Origin: Psychrobacter sp. JCM 18903
Lineage (GTDB): Bacteria > Pseudomonadota > Gammaproteobacteria > Pseudomonadales > Moraxellaceae
Direction: 5' to 3'
NCBI RefSeq assembly: GCF_000586475.1
Contig: NZ_BAWJ01000004.1
Coordinates: 62,001-126,000, forward strand
Length of the DNA stretch: 64,000 nt
Position numbers and translations under genes: made by a program. The notes under the pieces are model-generated. The model was not told the origin of the DNA. It did not search any database and worked only from the letters and a program-made list of their open reading frames with translations. The first letter of the stretch is position 1. Every line of letters begins with the position of its first letter. Below, piece after piece: positions 46,439 through 57,688 of this stretch.

Positions 46439-47293
46439 CTATACCTTTGGGAAGAGTAGGTAGGGGGTTTTGGTGCTACCGAGCAGCTTTTTTGTGTCGC
46501 TACCTTTTAGAAGTTCACGCAGACGAGATTGGCCAAAAGCACCGGTCATCAGCATACCGATATCATTTTCATTTTGATAATAATTCAAAGCCGAAGTGAC
46601 ATCGCGGCAGTCCAGCAATGCTTTTTTAGACTTGATGCCTGCTTGTTTGAGCCGCGCATAAGCTTCGCGTAGCGCATCGCAATTTTCAGAATTTTCTTTA
46701 CCGACCATCACGATATGAACGGTTAATGCGCGAACCAGTGAGGTTTTGCAGAGCCAATTGAGCAATTTATGAGATGTTGGACTGTTGTCAAAAGCAAACA
46801 ACGCGGTCGTAGGGGGCAAAAATGGTGCATGAGTCACCAAAATGGGGCAGTGGCTGACTCTAATTAACTGGCTCAATGTCGATTTGCAGGTGACATTGTG
46901 ACCTATAACGATCAATTGTGCTTTGTCATCGACGTAATCGATACTTTCATTGAGGTGTTCATGGCGATGCAGGGTATAGGTTTTTAGTTTTTGTCGCTGC
47001 TGTTCGCAATAGGTGGTGGCTTGATGAAGCAAAAGCTTGCCTTGGGCTTTTAGCTCACAATTACTCAAGTGCTCCTTGGTGGTGAATTGCTCAAGCAGCA
47101 TGTTTTCATCATCGATATTTAGGCAGCCTGAATAATTCACCGCCGCTTTTTGTTGCAAGCTCGGTACAGAATGCAACAGTCCAACAGGTGCTTGTAGACG
47201 AGTCGCGGCCCACATGCTGGCTTCTAACACTGCTTGCACGTGGTCTGGGCAGTCCAAGCAGGCAATCACACTATCTGGTTTCAAATTACTCAT
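46439..47293 (-). CDS. Tandem universal stress protein
   Basis: 284 residues with two UspA-like halves. First half: SVIACLDCPDHVQAVLEASM and LIVIGHNVTC; second half: ALFAFDNSPTSHKLLNWLCK and GMLMTGAFGQSRLRELLKGS, the latter with the G-x-x-G-x9-G nucleotide region. Such tandem Usp proteins often accompany SulP anion transporters, and this one lies 180 bases downstream of sulP on the same strand. Role: stress or bicarbonate-linked regulation, unspecified. Confidence 0.87.
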   Translation of the reverse strand: MSNLKPDSVIACLDCPDHVQAVLEASMWAATRLQAPVGLLHSVPSLQQKAAVNYSGCLNIDDENMLLEQFTTKEHLSNCELKAQGKLLLHQATTYCEQQRQKLKTYTLHRHEHLNESIDYVDDKAQLIVIGHNVTCKSTLSQLIRVSHCPILVTHAPFLPPTTALFAFDNSPTSHKLLNWLCKTSLVRALTVHIVMVGKENSENCDALREAYARLKQAGIKSKKALLDCRDVTSALNYYQNENDIGMLMTGAFGQSRLRELLKGSDTKKLLGSTKTPYLLFPKV

Positions 47294-47473
47294 AAGACCA
47301 CCACATTATTCCAATATTAAAAAGACAGAATAAAAAGACAGCTGCTTGGCTCAAGGGTGGGGCGATAATGCTTATGCCCAACCCTTTGCACCAATGCAGC
47401 TGTTTATTCAACTTCAACTGTCTATTTATGAGCGGTTAATCAATATTAGCTCAATAAATAGACGTGGCTTTGT

Positions 47474-48972
47474 TTAATCCAATAAGCCAATATCTCGGCG
47501 ATCGTGGATAGAGAAGCGATCAATCAGTGTTCGGCTCGCATTATTGAGTCCCACCACTTTGACATCAATGCCCTCACGTTGCAAGCGCATGACCAGTTTG
47601 TCCAAGGTGTCTACGGCACTGACATCCCAAAAATGCGCTTGGCTGACATCAATTTGAATACTATCTAAAGCTTCTTTGGTATCGAAGCTGTTTAAGAACT
47701 GAGTCGTAGAAGCAAAGAATACTTGTCCTTGCACATAATAATAACGGGTATTAGTACTCTCATCATATTCGCTAAATACCGTTAAGAATTGACCAATTTT
47801 ATTGGCAAATGCCAGCGCCGATAGCAGCACGCCCACGCCTACACCATAAGCTAGGTTGTGCGTAAATACTGTGGTCAAAACAGTCGCTAGCATGACAATA
47901 TTAAATGACATCGGATGCGTTTTAAATTCGCGAATAGACTGCCAGTTAAAAGTACCAATAGAGACCATAATCATCACAGCGACCAGTGCCGCCATGGGAA
48001 TTTGACTGACCCATTCACTTAAGAACACTACCATAATGAGCAGTACGATACCTGCCATCAAAGTGGACAGACGCGTACGTCCGCCAGATTTGACGTTGAT
48101 CATAGATTGACCAATCATGGCACAGCCTGCCATGCCACCGAAGAAACCTGATACGACGTTGGCAATCCCTTGACCGCGACACTCGCGGTTTTTATCGCTT
48201 GGCGTATCTGTCAAATCATCGACGATAGTCGCTGTCATCATCGATTCTAATAAACCAACGATGGCAAGTGCGATAGAGTAAGGCGCGATGATCAGTAAAG
48301 TATTTAGGTTCAATGGAATGTCAGGTAATAAGAACATTGGTAATGAATCAGGCAAATCGCCCATACTGCCGACATTACGAATATCAAGATTCATATACAT
48401 GGCGACAGCGGTCAAACCAACGATACAGATCAGCGGTGACGGAATCACGCGACCGATTTTAGGAATCAGCGGAAACAAGTAGATAATCGCTAAACCCGCC
48501 GCTGTCATGATATAAACCGTCATGCCAACGCGTTCAGTCATTGGGTTAAGCTCAGGCAGCTGGGCGGCAAAGATCAATATCGCGAGCGATTGACGAAGCC
48601 AATGACTACCGAGCGCGACACAAAGCGCATCAAATTACCGAGCTTTAGAATACCCATTATAATCTGAATCCCACCGCACAATAAGGTGGCAGCTAGCAAA
48701 TACTGCAAACCATGCTCGGCGACTAAGTCAACCATCACCAGTGCCATCGCCCCAGTTGCTGCCGAAATCATGCCTGGACGACCACCGACGAAACTGATCA
48801 CGACCGCGATACAAAATGAGGCATACAAGCCGACTTTTGGATCAACACCTGCGATAATAGAAAAGGCAATGGCTTCAGGAATCAGCGCTAAGGCAACGAC
48901 CAAACCGGATAAAACGTCGCCGCGAACATTGGAAAACCATTCGTCACGTAAGTTATCAATAAAAGATGTCAT
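47474..48972 (-). CDS. SulP family anion transporter with STAS domain (frameshifted)
   Basis: About 498 residues after repair: membrane core beginning [20 protein letters not shown] and [20 protein letters not shown], later [20 protein letters not shown] and [20 protein letters not shown], then a cytoplasmic STAS domain ([20 protein letters not shown]). This subgroup with a linked UspA gene resembles bicarbonate or sulfate carriers. One G is missing at 48589-48590; restored, the junction reads [18 protein letters not shown]. Start chosen as ATG 48972; TTG 48999 is in frame but has no better ribosome site. Confidence 0.9.
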
Positions 48973-49633
48973 AAGTAAACTGCATAGGGTTAGAGGCAAA
49001 AAAAGTAATCATTACTCATTCATAAAATGATCGCATCGCTATAAAAGTAGCTATTCATCTTTCTTTTACGGCAACATGTGCTGTGTCATATTGCGGTATT
49101 GAGTTATTAAAGGTCAGTAATAAATAGGTCTATTGATTTACTTACTGGTATCGCTGATACGCTCACCAATAATTGATACGATGATAAATTCAGTGAGACT
49201 ACCTAAAAAAATAGTTAAAATAAGGTGCTTAAAGCAGGGCGTTTATAAGAGCACCTACAATAACGAATAGCGTCAGCATGATATGCTGCGGTAGAGGGTA
49301 ATAAATAATCTATCAAATAAAAATAGCCGCTCGACATGACCCGTCTATAGTAGTAACTTTGCCAAACAGAAGTGACAATAGCGTGCTAACTGTGACAACA
49401 TGCTAAACTAAAATGCTTGGGTAAATACCCAGTCACTTACAGATTAAGGCAACTATTATAGCATTAGCCACTTAATATAAAAACAGGCGCATAATAGCAC
49501 ATCGTCATAAAAAACCAGTACCGAAATCTGAACGATACCGTTATGATGCGTCTCATCTTGACGGCATCATTTTGCTTCTTTATATACTAGGTTTGTTTGA
49601 TGCCATTTTGCTCGTCCAATAGAAGGAATAAAT
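48973..49633. other. 661-base gene-free region between sulP and murD
   Basis: AT-rich, divergent promoters expected for sulP (left) and murD (right). No tRNA, hairpin terminator or conserved frame is evident. Confidence 0.4.
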
Positions 49634-51070
49634 ATGACCACCAACACTGCAACAGATGCCTTACTTCATAAAGGCAGTGGTCTACAAGTCGTGGTCGGTT
49701 TGGGACAATCTGGATTATCAGTTGCGCGCTATTTGGCCAATCAAGGCTATCAGGTTGCTGTCACTGATGCTCAGGTGACACCTAGCTTAGCAGATCAACT
49801 GCCCGCTGAGATTAGTGTTCGCCAATTTGGTGCGATTGACGCCGAGCTCTTGCAGCAAGCGGCACGTATTATTATAAGCCCCGGTATCTCACTTGCTACC
49901 GAAGCCGTCGCCGCTGCCCGCCAAGCGAATATTCCCGTGGTTAGTGACATTCAGCTATTTTGTGAGGCTTGTACCGTACCGATAGTGGCGATTACTGGTT
50001 CTAATGCTAAGAGCACCGTGACCACCTTGGTCGGGCAAATGGCCGCGGATGCTGGTGTCAATGTCGGTGTCGGCGGTAATATTGGCGTGCCAGCGCTGAC
50101 CTTGCTTGATAATACTGATATGGAACTGGCGGTACTTGAGCTGTCGAGTTTTCAGTTAGAGACGGTGACCAATTTGGGCGCGCAAGTGGCGACGGTTCTA
50201 AATATGTCACCTGACCATCTAGATCGCCACGGTGATATGCTGGGCTATCATCAAGCCAAGCATCGTATCTTTCAGGGTGCTAAGTCCGTGGTTATCAATC
50301 GCGAAGACGCATTGACGCGCCCGCTCGTGGCTGATAATTTGCCCAGAGTGAGTACCGGTATACATGCTCCTGATAAAGGTCAATATGGTCTTATTACTAC
50401 TCCTGAAGGCCAGATTTATCTTGCCCACGGTACAGAAAAACTACTGTCGGCAGATAAACTGTTGATTAAAGGTCGTCATAATCTGCTCAATGCACAGGCA
50501 GCCTTAGCGTTAGGCGAACTTGCTGGTTTGCCATTAGGCAGTATGTTGAATACCTTACAGCAGTTCACTGGACTTGAGCATCGTTGCCAGTATGTGGCAA
50601 ATGCTGCAGACATTGACTATTTCAATGATTCAAAAGGCACCAATATCGGCTCAACGATGGCAGCTATCGAAGGGCTGGGCGCAGTCTATGCGCCAAAGGA
50701 CGGTAAACTACTATTGATTTTGGGTGGACAAGGTAAGGCTCAACAGTTTGGTGAATTGACGCCGTTTATCAATCAGTATGTTAGCCAAGTACTATTCATT
50801 GGTGAAGATGCGCCGCTGATCGAACAGCATCTGCGAGCAGCTAAGATAAGCGCCGATGTGGCGTTACATCAATGCCAAACTTTAGAAAATGCCTTTACAA
50901 CCATTCAACAAGTCACGACAAGCAGCCTATCGCAAGTGCAAGCGGTGCTATTGTCACCTGCTTGTGCCAGCTTTGATCAATATAGTGGCTACGCAGCTCG
51001 CGGTGAGCATTTCAGTCAGTTGGTTGGTCAATTAGCAACTGAGTCGTCAGATATGATGACTGCGGAATAA
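49634..51070 (+). CDS. murD: UDP-N-acetylmuramoyl-alanine--D-glutamate ligase
   Basis: 478-residue cytoplasmic Mur ligase adding D-Glu to UDP-MurNAc-L-Ala. N-terminal VVGLGQSGLSVARYLANQG (nucleotide domain), ATP site VAITGSNAKSTVTTL (usually GTNGKST; Ala replaces Gly here), then LELSSFQLETV, NMSPDHLDRHG, RCQYV and YFNDSKGTN, and the C-terminal LILGGQGK and LSPACASFDQY with catalytic residues. AGAAGGA upstream of the ATG. Followed 317 bases later by ftsW, as in the usual mur-fts order, although without murF/mraY here. Confidence 0.96.
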   Translation: MTTNTATDALLHKGSGLQVVVGLGQSGLSVARYLANQGYQVAVTDAQVTPSLADQLPAEISVRQFGAIDAELLQQAARIIISPGISLATEAVAAARQANIPVVSDIQLFCEACTVPIVAITGSNAKSTVTTLVGQMAADAGVNVGVGGNIGVPALTLLDNTDMELAVLELSSFQLETVTNLGAQVATVLNMSPDHLDRHGDMLGYHQAKHRIFQGAKSVVINREDALTRPLVADNLPRVSTGIHAPDKGQYGLITTPEGQIYLAHGTEKLLSADKLLIKGRHNLLNAQAALALGELAGLPLGSMLNTLQQFTGLEHRCQYVANAADIDYFNDSKGTNIGSTMAAIEGLGAVYAPKDGKLLLILGGQGKAQQFGELTPFINQYVSQVLFIGEDAPLIEQHLRAAKISADVALHQCQTLENAFTTIQQVTTSSLSQVQAVLLSPACASFDQYSGYAARGEHFSQLVGQLATESSDMMTAE

Positions 51071-51387
51071 AAGGTTTGGTGATTTAAGCCTTTGCATGAT
51101 AAGTGCTTAGCGAATCTCAGCATTTAATAAAGAACTCATGTATTTAATAAAGAAGAAGAGCAATGCAATAGGATTGCCCTGAATTGACTTTTACGACGCG
51201 CGCGCATTTTCTGTATAAATGATTGTTTTGCTTATAGATTGCTGCTACTGTCAATCATAGCCAGTCAGCAACATGAATGGTCAGCTTATTTGCTTAGTAA
51301 TCTGTCTGGTACTGTCTATTTTCTATTTTTTAAACGGTGGCGTTTAATAGACGCCGTGTTTTTTCGTTCGTTAGTGTATATAAAATT

Positions 51388-52583
51388 ATGGCGCTCTCTT
51401 CTCTTTTTCGTTCCTCGTCCCAACCGAAGCAAGCATCTGGCTCAGATGGTATTCTTTCTATGCCGTCAGCACGCGCCATTCTCCTATCGAGTGTTGGCTG
51501 TATGTTGGTGCTCAGTTTATTGATGGTGGCTTCCGCATCTATTCCTTTTGCGCTCAGTCGCGGCATGACAGAGCTGCACTTTTTCAAAAACCAGCTGCTG
51601 TATATGATGATCGGTTTGACGGTCGCTACGGTTTCTTATTACAGCGTGTCTCTGCGAACACTATATAAGACTGAAACCCAATTTATCTTATTGGGTATCA
51701 CTGGCATGCTGCTAGTGGCAACCCTATTTAGTACGCCTATTAACGGCTCCAAGCGTTGGCTGAACCTAGGGGTATTTAATTTTCAGGTGGCAGAGTTGGC
51801 CAAGTTGGTGATGATTGTCTTTGTCTCTGATTTTGTGGTGCGTCGCTCTTTTGAAGTTCGTAACGGCTTAGACGGTTTTTTACGGATTATGTTGGTGGTG
51901 GCACTCATCACCATGCTGCTATTGTCACAGCCAGATTTTGGTTCTTTTGTCGTTATTTTAGGTACCATCTTTGCGATTTTTTATATCGCTGGTGCGCCTT
52001 ACAAGCACTTTTTAGCACTGGGCGCGGCTGCCATCGGTGGTGCGGTATTGATGGTGACGACAGCGCAGTACCGATTGGTACGTGTGATGTCATTTATGGA
52101 TCCGTTTGATGATGTGCAAGACACGGATTATCAGCTGGCACGCAGTTTGATTGCCTTTGGTCGTGGACAATTTACAGGCGTTGGTTATGGTGAGAGCGTA
52201 CAAAAACTGTCGCATTTGCCCGAGGCACATACTGATTTTCTATTAGCATTACAGGGGAAGAGTTAGGCTTTGTTGGGGTTACCATGGTATTGGTGCTCGA
52301 AGCGCTGATTATCGGTAGCGCGATGCGTATCAGTTATAACGCGCTCAAACGTCGGCAGATGCGTATGAGTTATACCGCCTTTGGTATCGGTGTGGTGTTC
52401 ATAGCGCAGACAATTATCAATGCGGCGATGAATATGGGCGCGATTCCAACCAAAGGATTGACCATGCCATTCTTCAGTTATGGAGGCTCATCAATGTTGA
52501 TTAGTTTGGTGATGGTTGCGTTATTGCTAAAAATTTATAAAGAAAGCCCTGAAATCGAAAAAAGCCAATGCCGTTATTATTGA
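51388..52583 (+). CDS. ftsW: Septal peptidoglycan polymerase (SEDS protein; frameshifted)
   Basis: About 398 residues after repair; ten-segment membrane glycosyltransferase that builds septal peptidoglycan with FtsI. Seen: SSIPFA-like start of the core (VASASIPFALSRGMTELHFF), INGSKRWLNLGVFNFQVAEL, LLSQPDFGSFVVILG with the catalytic Asp, AHTDFLLA, ELGFVGVTMVLVLE and IPTKGLTMPFFSYGGSSML. A base is missing near 52247 (FLLAITGEELGF when restored). Since ftsW is essential, a real break here would be lethal. Start at ATG 51388 (MALSSLFRSS). Confidence 0.93.
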
Positions 52584-52637
52584 TAGGTTGAGCATTAGTT
52601 ATAGGCTCGATGCATCATGACTGGCATTATCCAAAGA

Positions 52638-52664
52638 AGCGTCGCTAAATAGTGGCGCTTTTTG
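52638..52664 (+). terminator. Terminator after ftsW
   Basis: AGCGTCGC / GTGGCGCT (two G-U pairs) with 6-base loop and a T5 run; 55 bases past the ftsW stop and 12 before the converging gluQ end. Confidence 0.75.
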
Positions 52665-52675
52665 CTAGCTGACTT

Positions 52676-53636
52676 TTATTCATTGGGCATATTTAACTGT
52701 TGCTTGCCTTGTAGCGGCGTACTGCCCCATTGAGCAATGGCTTGCTTTAACATACGAGTAGGTGTGTCTCTATCAACGGCTGGTTGCTGTAATAGTTGTA
52801 AAGCATTGGCGATAAGTTTACTTGGATCTCGTGTATCAATGGGTTGTGCTAGGTTTTGCTTGGAGAGTTTTTGTCCATCAGCATGACATATCAGTGGCAA
52901 GTGATACCAATGATCGATGGCAGGTAAGCGTGCGGCATCCATGATGCTGATTTGCGCTGTCGTCATGGGTAGGATATCTAGACCGCGCATAATATGTGTC
53001 ACTTGTTGCAGTCCATCATCAAGGCTAGCAGCCAAAATATAATTGATCATACCATCTTGGCGACGCACCACCATATCACCCAATGTCTGCTGAGGGTTAT
53101 CCCACTGCAATCCTTGAATACCGTCGTTAAAACCAATCTTATAATTCGGTAGCTGTATGCGTAGCTTATGTTGCTCTCTATCAAGGTCAGCGCTGACGCA
53201 GCAGCGTGGATAGCGCTTCCTGTTTGGTTGCAATGGGTTAGCATCATAAGATGGGCTCAGCTCTTCTTGCGCCCAGTATTGCTCCAAATCTTTACGCGAG
53301 CACTGACAACCATAAGTGAGCGGATGCAGCTGAGTGTAGATAATCATTATAAATATCAATACGCTCAGATTGATAAATGATATCACCGTCCCAGTACAAT
53401 CCAAGCGCTTCCAAATCAATCAAGATTTGCTCAGTAAATTGCTGATCACAGCGTTCGGTATCAGTGTCTTCAATACGCAGTAGCCATTTACCACCAATGG
53501 ATTTTATATGGCAAAAGCTGGCAAGCGCAGTCGTCAATGAGCCAAGATGCAGTTCACCAGTCGGTGAGGGAGCAAAACGACCAATCGGCTGTACTGGTAT
53601 GATTGGAGTGGGCATAGGAATAAGGTTAGTTTTCAA
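52676..53636 (-). CDS. gluQ: Glutamyl-Q tRNA(Asp) synthetase (frameshifted)
   Basis: About 320 residues after repair. It transfers glutamate to queuosine in tRNA-Asp. GlnRS/GluRS fold with the HIGH-like [28 protein letters not shown], the zinc Cys in [30 protein letters not shown] and the KMSKS-like GQKLSKQN; it lacks the anticodon-binding domain, as expected for GluQ. One surplus base (or two missing) lies near 53333-53339; corrected, the text is [18 protein letters not shown]. Upstream neighbour dksA is the classical partner. Confidence 0.92.
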
Positions 53637-53862
53637 AGTAGGAAATTATCGGTAAAAAAGGTAGAAGATAGAATAATAAATATATCCGTAAAAAGATATT
53701 TGTGAAATGAGTCTGTTTTGTTAGCAAATCAATATAAGCAAGCTTAAAGCTCTGTATCAGCCATGATTTATTGACTAAAAACCAGCCAGCTAAAACGCAA
53801 TAAGCGACCATGTTATGGTCGCTTATGCTTACATTCTACTATTGAGATGAATCGTAATTCGC

Positions 53863-54299
53863 TTAAGCGCCTTGATTTTGGCGTTCTTTAATCTCAGACA
53901 GGGTTTTACAATCGATACACTGGGTAGCCGTTGGGCGCGCTTCGAGACGACGCAGACCAATCTCTACGCCGCAAGTTTCACAAAATCCATAATCATCATT
54001 TCAATTTCTGACATAGATTTATCAATTTTGCGAATGAGCTTACGTTCACGGTCACGCGTACGCAATGCGAGGGCAAACTCTTCTTCTTGGGTGGCGCGAT
54101 CATTGATATCTGGCATAGCACTGGACTCGTCTTGGATATAAGTCTTGGTGCGATCCGCTTCGCCAATCAGTTGGCTCTTCCAATCCAATAATATAGCCTT
54201 AAAGTGCTCTAACTGCGCATCAGACATGTACTCTTCGTCTTTGGCAGGCACATAAGGAGTAAACTTAGCTTCACTTGGATTCGTGGTCAGGGTGCTCAT
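53863..54299 (-). CDS. dksA: RNA polymerase-binding transcription factor DksA (frameshifted)
   Basis: About 146 residues after repair. DksA inserts its coiled coil in the RNA polymerase secondary channel and works with ppGpp. Coiled coil: [20 protein letters not shown] ... [20 protein letters not shown] with the conserved Asp-Asp region (here MPDINDRA); zinc finger with CETC and CIDC after the break. One A is missing in the TTT run (minus AAA) at 53999-54001; restored it reads [15 protein letters not shown]. Next to gluQ, as in many gammaproteobacteria. Confidence 0.94.
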
Positions 54300-54792
54300 A
54301 TGGGTATCCTACTTTTTTCAAATTAATTCAATAAAACGACGTATCAAAAGACAAGACGCTATCAATGTCATAAACGCTATAATTTGTCCCTTTATAAAAC
54401 GTTTTACCACTTGGTAACACAAGTAACACAGCGGATCTAATAGTACAGTTATCTTGATATGCTTAAAGCAATCTATCAATGGTCAGGTATATGGTTATGC
54501 ATATTTTTATTTAAATAGCGTTGTCTTAATAATGCGACAAATCACTGACTGTGAAGACTTAGCTGTGATCGATTTAGCCATCCTAGCTATTATAATTCTA
54601 CCTAATACCAGATACTAGGCAGTCCTCATTTCGTTTTATACGTTGTATCATTGTTTCTGACAATAATGAAGTCATTTTTCATCATCATGTCGTTTTTACC
54701 GTGCCAGTCATTGTATTCTGAACTCAGAAATATCAGTCAATAGCTTGGGATGTAAGGGCTTACATCAGTATGGCTGCCAATAAATCTGGGCG
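54300..54792. other. 493-base gene-free region between dksA and cpdA
   Basis: Promoter region of dksA at its left end. A small dyad GTAAGGGCTTAC at 54747-54760 has no T-run. No coding frame or RNA gene found. Confidence 0.4.
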
Positions 54793-55638
54793 TCAAGTAT
54801 CCAGTCTTTCTACCCAGCTTGCAACCTTTCCATTGTTGGCTAATTGCAACCAACGGTAACCGGGCGCGACGCTTTTATCATAGGAGAAATCATTTTCATA
54901 AGGCTTGAACTGGTAGCAAGTAGAAGGCGTACTATAGACCGTGACTCCTTGACGATGGCGAACCTGCTCTTGGTGCGTATGACCACTGATAATGACCTTG
55001 AGATGGTCAAATCCTAACAGATGCTGCCAAAAGGCTTCACTATTCTCCGCCATATGCGTGTCAATCCAGTCAGAGTCTACGGGAATGACATGATGATGTA
55101 GAGCAATCAGCGCAGGCTTATCACAGGCATCAAGTCTCTCGCATAACCAGTCAATATCGGTAGGCGTTATCTCGCCCGCGACTTTGCCCGTGATGGATGA
55201 GTCTAATAATAGCAGCTGCCAACGATCAGTCTCAATGACATGCCGGCTTAGCAAGCGCGGGTCGGCAGGTTGAGCAATCAGTTCGCGCTCAAAGAACGGC
55301 AAGTCACTGCCTATCTCATCCGTCACATCATGATTGCCTGCGATGCAAGCAAAAGGAATATTGGTCGCTTGCAATACCTCAAAAATATGATCGTAAATAG
55401 CGGGTTTGACTTCATTGACTAAGTCGCCAGTCACGATAATCAAATCGCAGCGAATGTCGCTACTCAATGCTTGCTGTAGTACTGTTTCAAAGCACTGCTG
55501 ACAGACAGAGGCTTCGCTATTATTAGTATCGCCATCAACACTAGAAGAAACGGGCGTTGATAAATGCAAATCTGTGATTTGTAGTATGTTTACCTGTTCA
55601 TCTGGTGTGCTAATGTTATTAACAGGATAGCTTAGCAT
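54793..55638 (-). CDS. cpdA: 3',5'-cyclic-AMP phosphodiesterase-like metallophosphoesterase
   Basis: 281 residues, CpdA family of class III phosphodiesterases. All five metal motifs are present in order: ITDLHLS (D, H), VTGDLVNE (D), AGNHDVT (N, H), IALHHHVIP (H) and ISGHTHQEQ (H-x-H). The likely role is hydrolysis of cAMP, lowering Crp or Vfr-type signalling; activity on other phosphoesters cannot be excluded. A single leftward gene. Confidence 0.88.
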   Translation of the reverse strand: MLSYPVNNISTPDEQVNILQITDLHLSTPVSSSVDGDTNNSEASVCQQCFETVLQQALSSDIRCDLIIVTGDLVNEVKPAIYDHIFEVLQATNIPFACIAGNHDVTDEIGSDLPFFERELIAQPADPRLLSRHVIETDRWQLLLLDSSITGKVAGEITPTDIDWLCERLDACDKPALIALHHHVIPVDSDWIDTHMAENSEAFWQHLLGFDHLKVIISGHTHQEQVRHRQGVTVYSTPSTCYQFKPYENDFSYDKSVAPGYRWLQLANNGKVASWVERLDT

Positions 55639-55887
55639 TGGGTCAGTCCCTCATCGAATCGAAACAAGTGATGCTGTTAAAACGAATGATAGATAAATAG
55701 ATGTCATGCATCGAGTAGACTAATGAATTTTGGTCTGACCAATATGTTTTTTGGCTTGACGCCGCTAGTATGTCGATGGTATTAGGGCAAGTTATAACAT
55801 AAAGTCAATGAAAGCTCTATCATATTGATGAAATAAAGTTGGATAAGAGGATAAAAAACCAGCGGCTTTATGTGAACCATAATGTGT

Positions 55888-56705
55888 CTAACGGCGCGCT
55901 GACCAAATTTTTGCAGTGCTGAGCTTTGAGAAAATCAGCGCGATAAAAAATAAAATGGCTAATATTAATACGATAGCAAGTCCTGTCTGAATATCTAGCC
56001 AGATGCTTCCCCAAACGCCTAGTGTCACGCCAAGCTGTGCGATCAGTAGCGATATAACGACCATTTGTTTTGGCGATGATGACCACAAACGTGCCGTTAA
56101 TGCTGGTAATACCAATAAACCGCTGATTAGTAAACTACCAACCGCTTGCAGGGCAATCGCACAAAATCCCGCCAATACGCCCATGAAGAACAGCCGCTGG
56201 CGTGTCGGATTAACACCTTGAATACGCGCCAGTGCTTCATGAGTGGCAAGCTTAATTTGTGCAGGCCATATATACATGAGTAGACCGAGTCCTACCAGCA
56301 CGCTACCAGCAAGTAAGGGCAAGTCTGCCCAATCAAGCTCTAGCAAATTACCAAACAAAAACCCCAGTACGTTTGCTTGTTGGTCAGTCAACTGGGTCAA
56401 AGCCAATAAACCTAAGCATAACAATGACACCGCCACAACCGCCAAAACCGCATCGACAGGCAGGCGCTCATCATCGATTAATACCAGCCTAGCACTACCA
56501 TGACGCTGACCAAGGCAATGCCAATGCCCATAGGTAATTGCCACCATACTGCTAAAGCCACGCCAAGCAAGGTACCATGTGCTAAAGCATCAGCAAAAAA
56601 GGCCATGCGTCGCCACAAGACTAAGCAACCTAAAGGCGCTGATAATAGCGCTAAAATACTGCCAGCGATCCAAGCGGGGGCAATGATGGCTAACCAAGCA
56701 GTCAT
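55888..56705 (-). CDS. znuB: Zinc ABC transporter permease (frameshifted)
   Basis: About 273 residues after repair with eight or nine membrane segments. Starts with WIAGSILALLSAPLGCLVLW and RRMAFFADALAHGTLLGVAL, the conserved RMAFFGDALAH-type motif of the family; later LLISGLLVLPALTARLWS. One G is missing at 56488-56489; restored, VMVVLGLVLIDDERLPVD. Operates with ZnuA and ZnuC in zinc uptake; last gene of zur-znuC-znuB. Confidence 0.92.
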
Positions 56706-56804
56706 AATAAATATCCGTAAAAGTTTTTATAAAGCTCAACGCTCGATATGTGTTTGATGTATTAAGCTTCGATATATTTTATATTTGTGAATGTTCAACG
56801 CGCC

Positions 56805-57608
56805 TTAATGATTATAGTTCGCTTGGGGCGTGATGCTCACAGGCATGTGTTGATGCACATAAGGCTGCTCATAATGATGCCCAAATAGCTTTTGAAACTC
56901 ACTACTAACGGCAAGCTCGCTTGGTTGTCCCTCACAGCAAATATGCTTGTTAAGACAAATCACGCGTCGACTGCCTTTCATGACCCAATGCAGATCATGC
57001 GATACCACCAGCATGGCACAACGCAAAAACTCCGGCAGCTCATCAATAAACTGATAGAGCCAAACCTCAGTATCAGGGTCCAGTCCTTGCATCGGCTCAT
57101 CTAAAATCAATAAGTTGGGTTTGTCTAACAATGCGCGCGCGAGCAAGACCCTTTGTGTCTCACCACCCGACAGGTGCAGCATTTGTCGCGATAGTAAGTG
57201 CGTCAATGACAAGTTATCAAAAATAAATTGACGCTGCTCAGACGTTAAGCGCCTTTTATCCGCTTGTGCCAATAAATCGCAGACTCGTAATGGCAATATC
57301 GGCGGTACAGCAAAGCGCTGCGGCACATAGCCAAGCTGTAACTTTTGATGAGAGTTAATATGCCCTTTGGTTGGCTCAATCAATCCCAAAATAAGTTTAA
57401 CCAACGTTGACTTACCAGCGCCATTGGGTCCAATAAGACTGACTGTTTCATTAACCGCAATGTCAATATCAATATGTGAGAGTAAGCGTTGATGCCCAAT
57501 GTCGTAGCTGACATCGCTTAGGCTCAGCAGTTTACTCGCAGTGTTAATGGTATTACCATCAACAGTGGAAAAGTTCGGTTGATTAGACGGTGAGGTAGAC
57601 AGGCTCAT
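56805..57608 (-). CDS. znuC: Zinc ABC transporter ATP-binding protein
   Basis: 267 residues. Walker A GPNGAGKSTL, Q-loop in LGYVPQRFAVPP, signature LSGGETQRVLLARALL, Walker B LLILDEPMQGLD, H-loop VVSHDLHWVMK. The PQRF and DLHWVM segments mark the zinc subgroup. The C-terminus has several His (HHYEQPYVHQHM) possibly binding zinc. 80 bases after zur, before znuB. Confidence 0.95.
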   Translation of the reverse strand: MSLSTSPSNQPNFSTVDGNTINTASKLLSLSDVSYDIGHQRLLSHIDIDIAVNETVSLIGPNGAGKSTLVKLILGLIEPTKGHINSHQKLQLGYVPQRFAVPPILPLRVCDLLAQADKRRLTSEQRQFIFDNLSLTHLLSRQMLHLSGGETQRVLLARALLDKPNLLILDEPMQGLDPDTEVWLYQFIDELPEFLRCAMLVVSHDLHWVMKGSRRVICLNKHICCEGQPSELAVSSEFQKLFGHHYEQPYVHQHMPVSITPQANYNH

Positions 57609-57688
57609 AGTATGGCAACCAATAAGTGAATGAGTAATACAAATAAAAAACGGAGGACAATGACTTAGGCTTCAGTGGTTAGGGTGTG

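Noticed and set aside
48574-48999. Two-gene split SulP transporter
   Set aside because: The split lies inside a membrane helix and is closed by adding one base; a single-gene frameshift explains it better.
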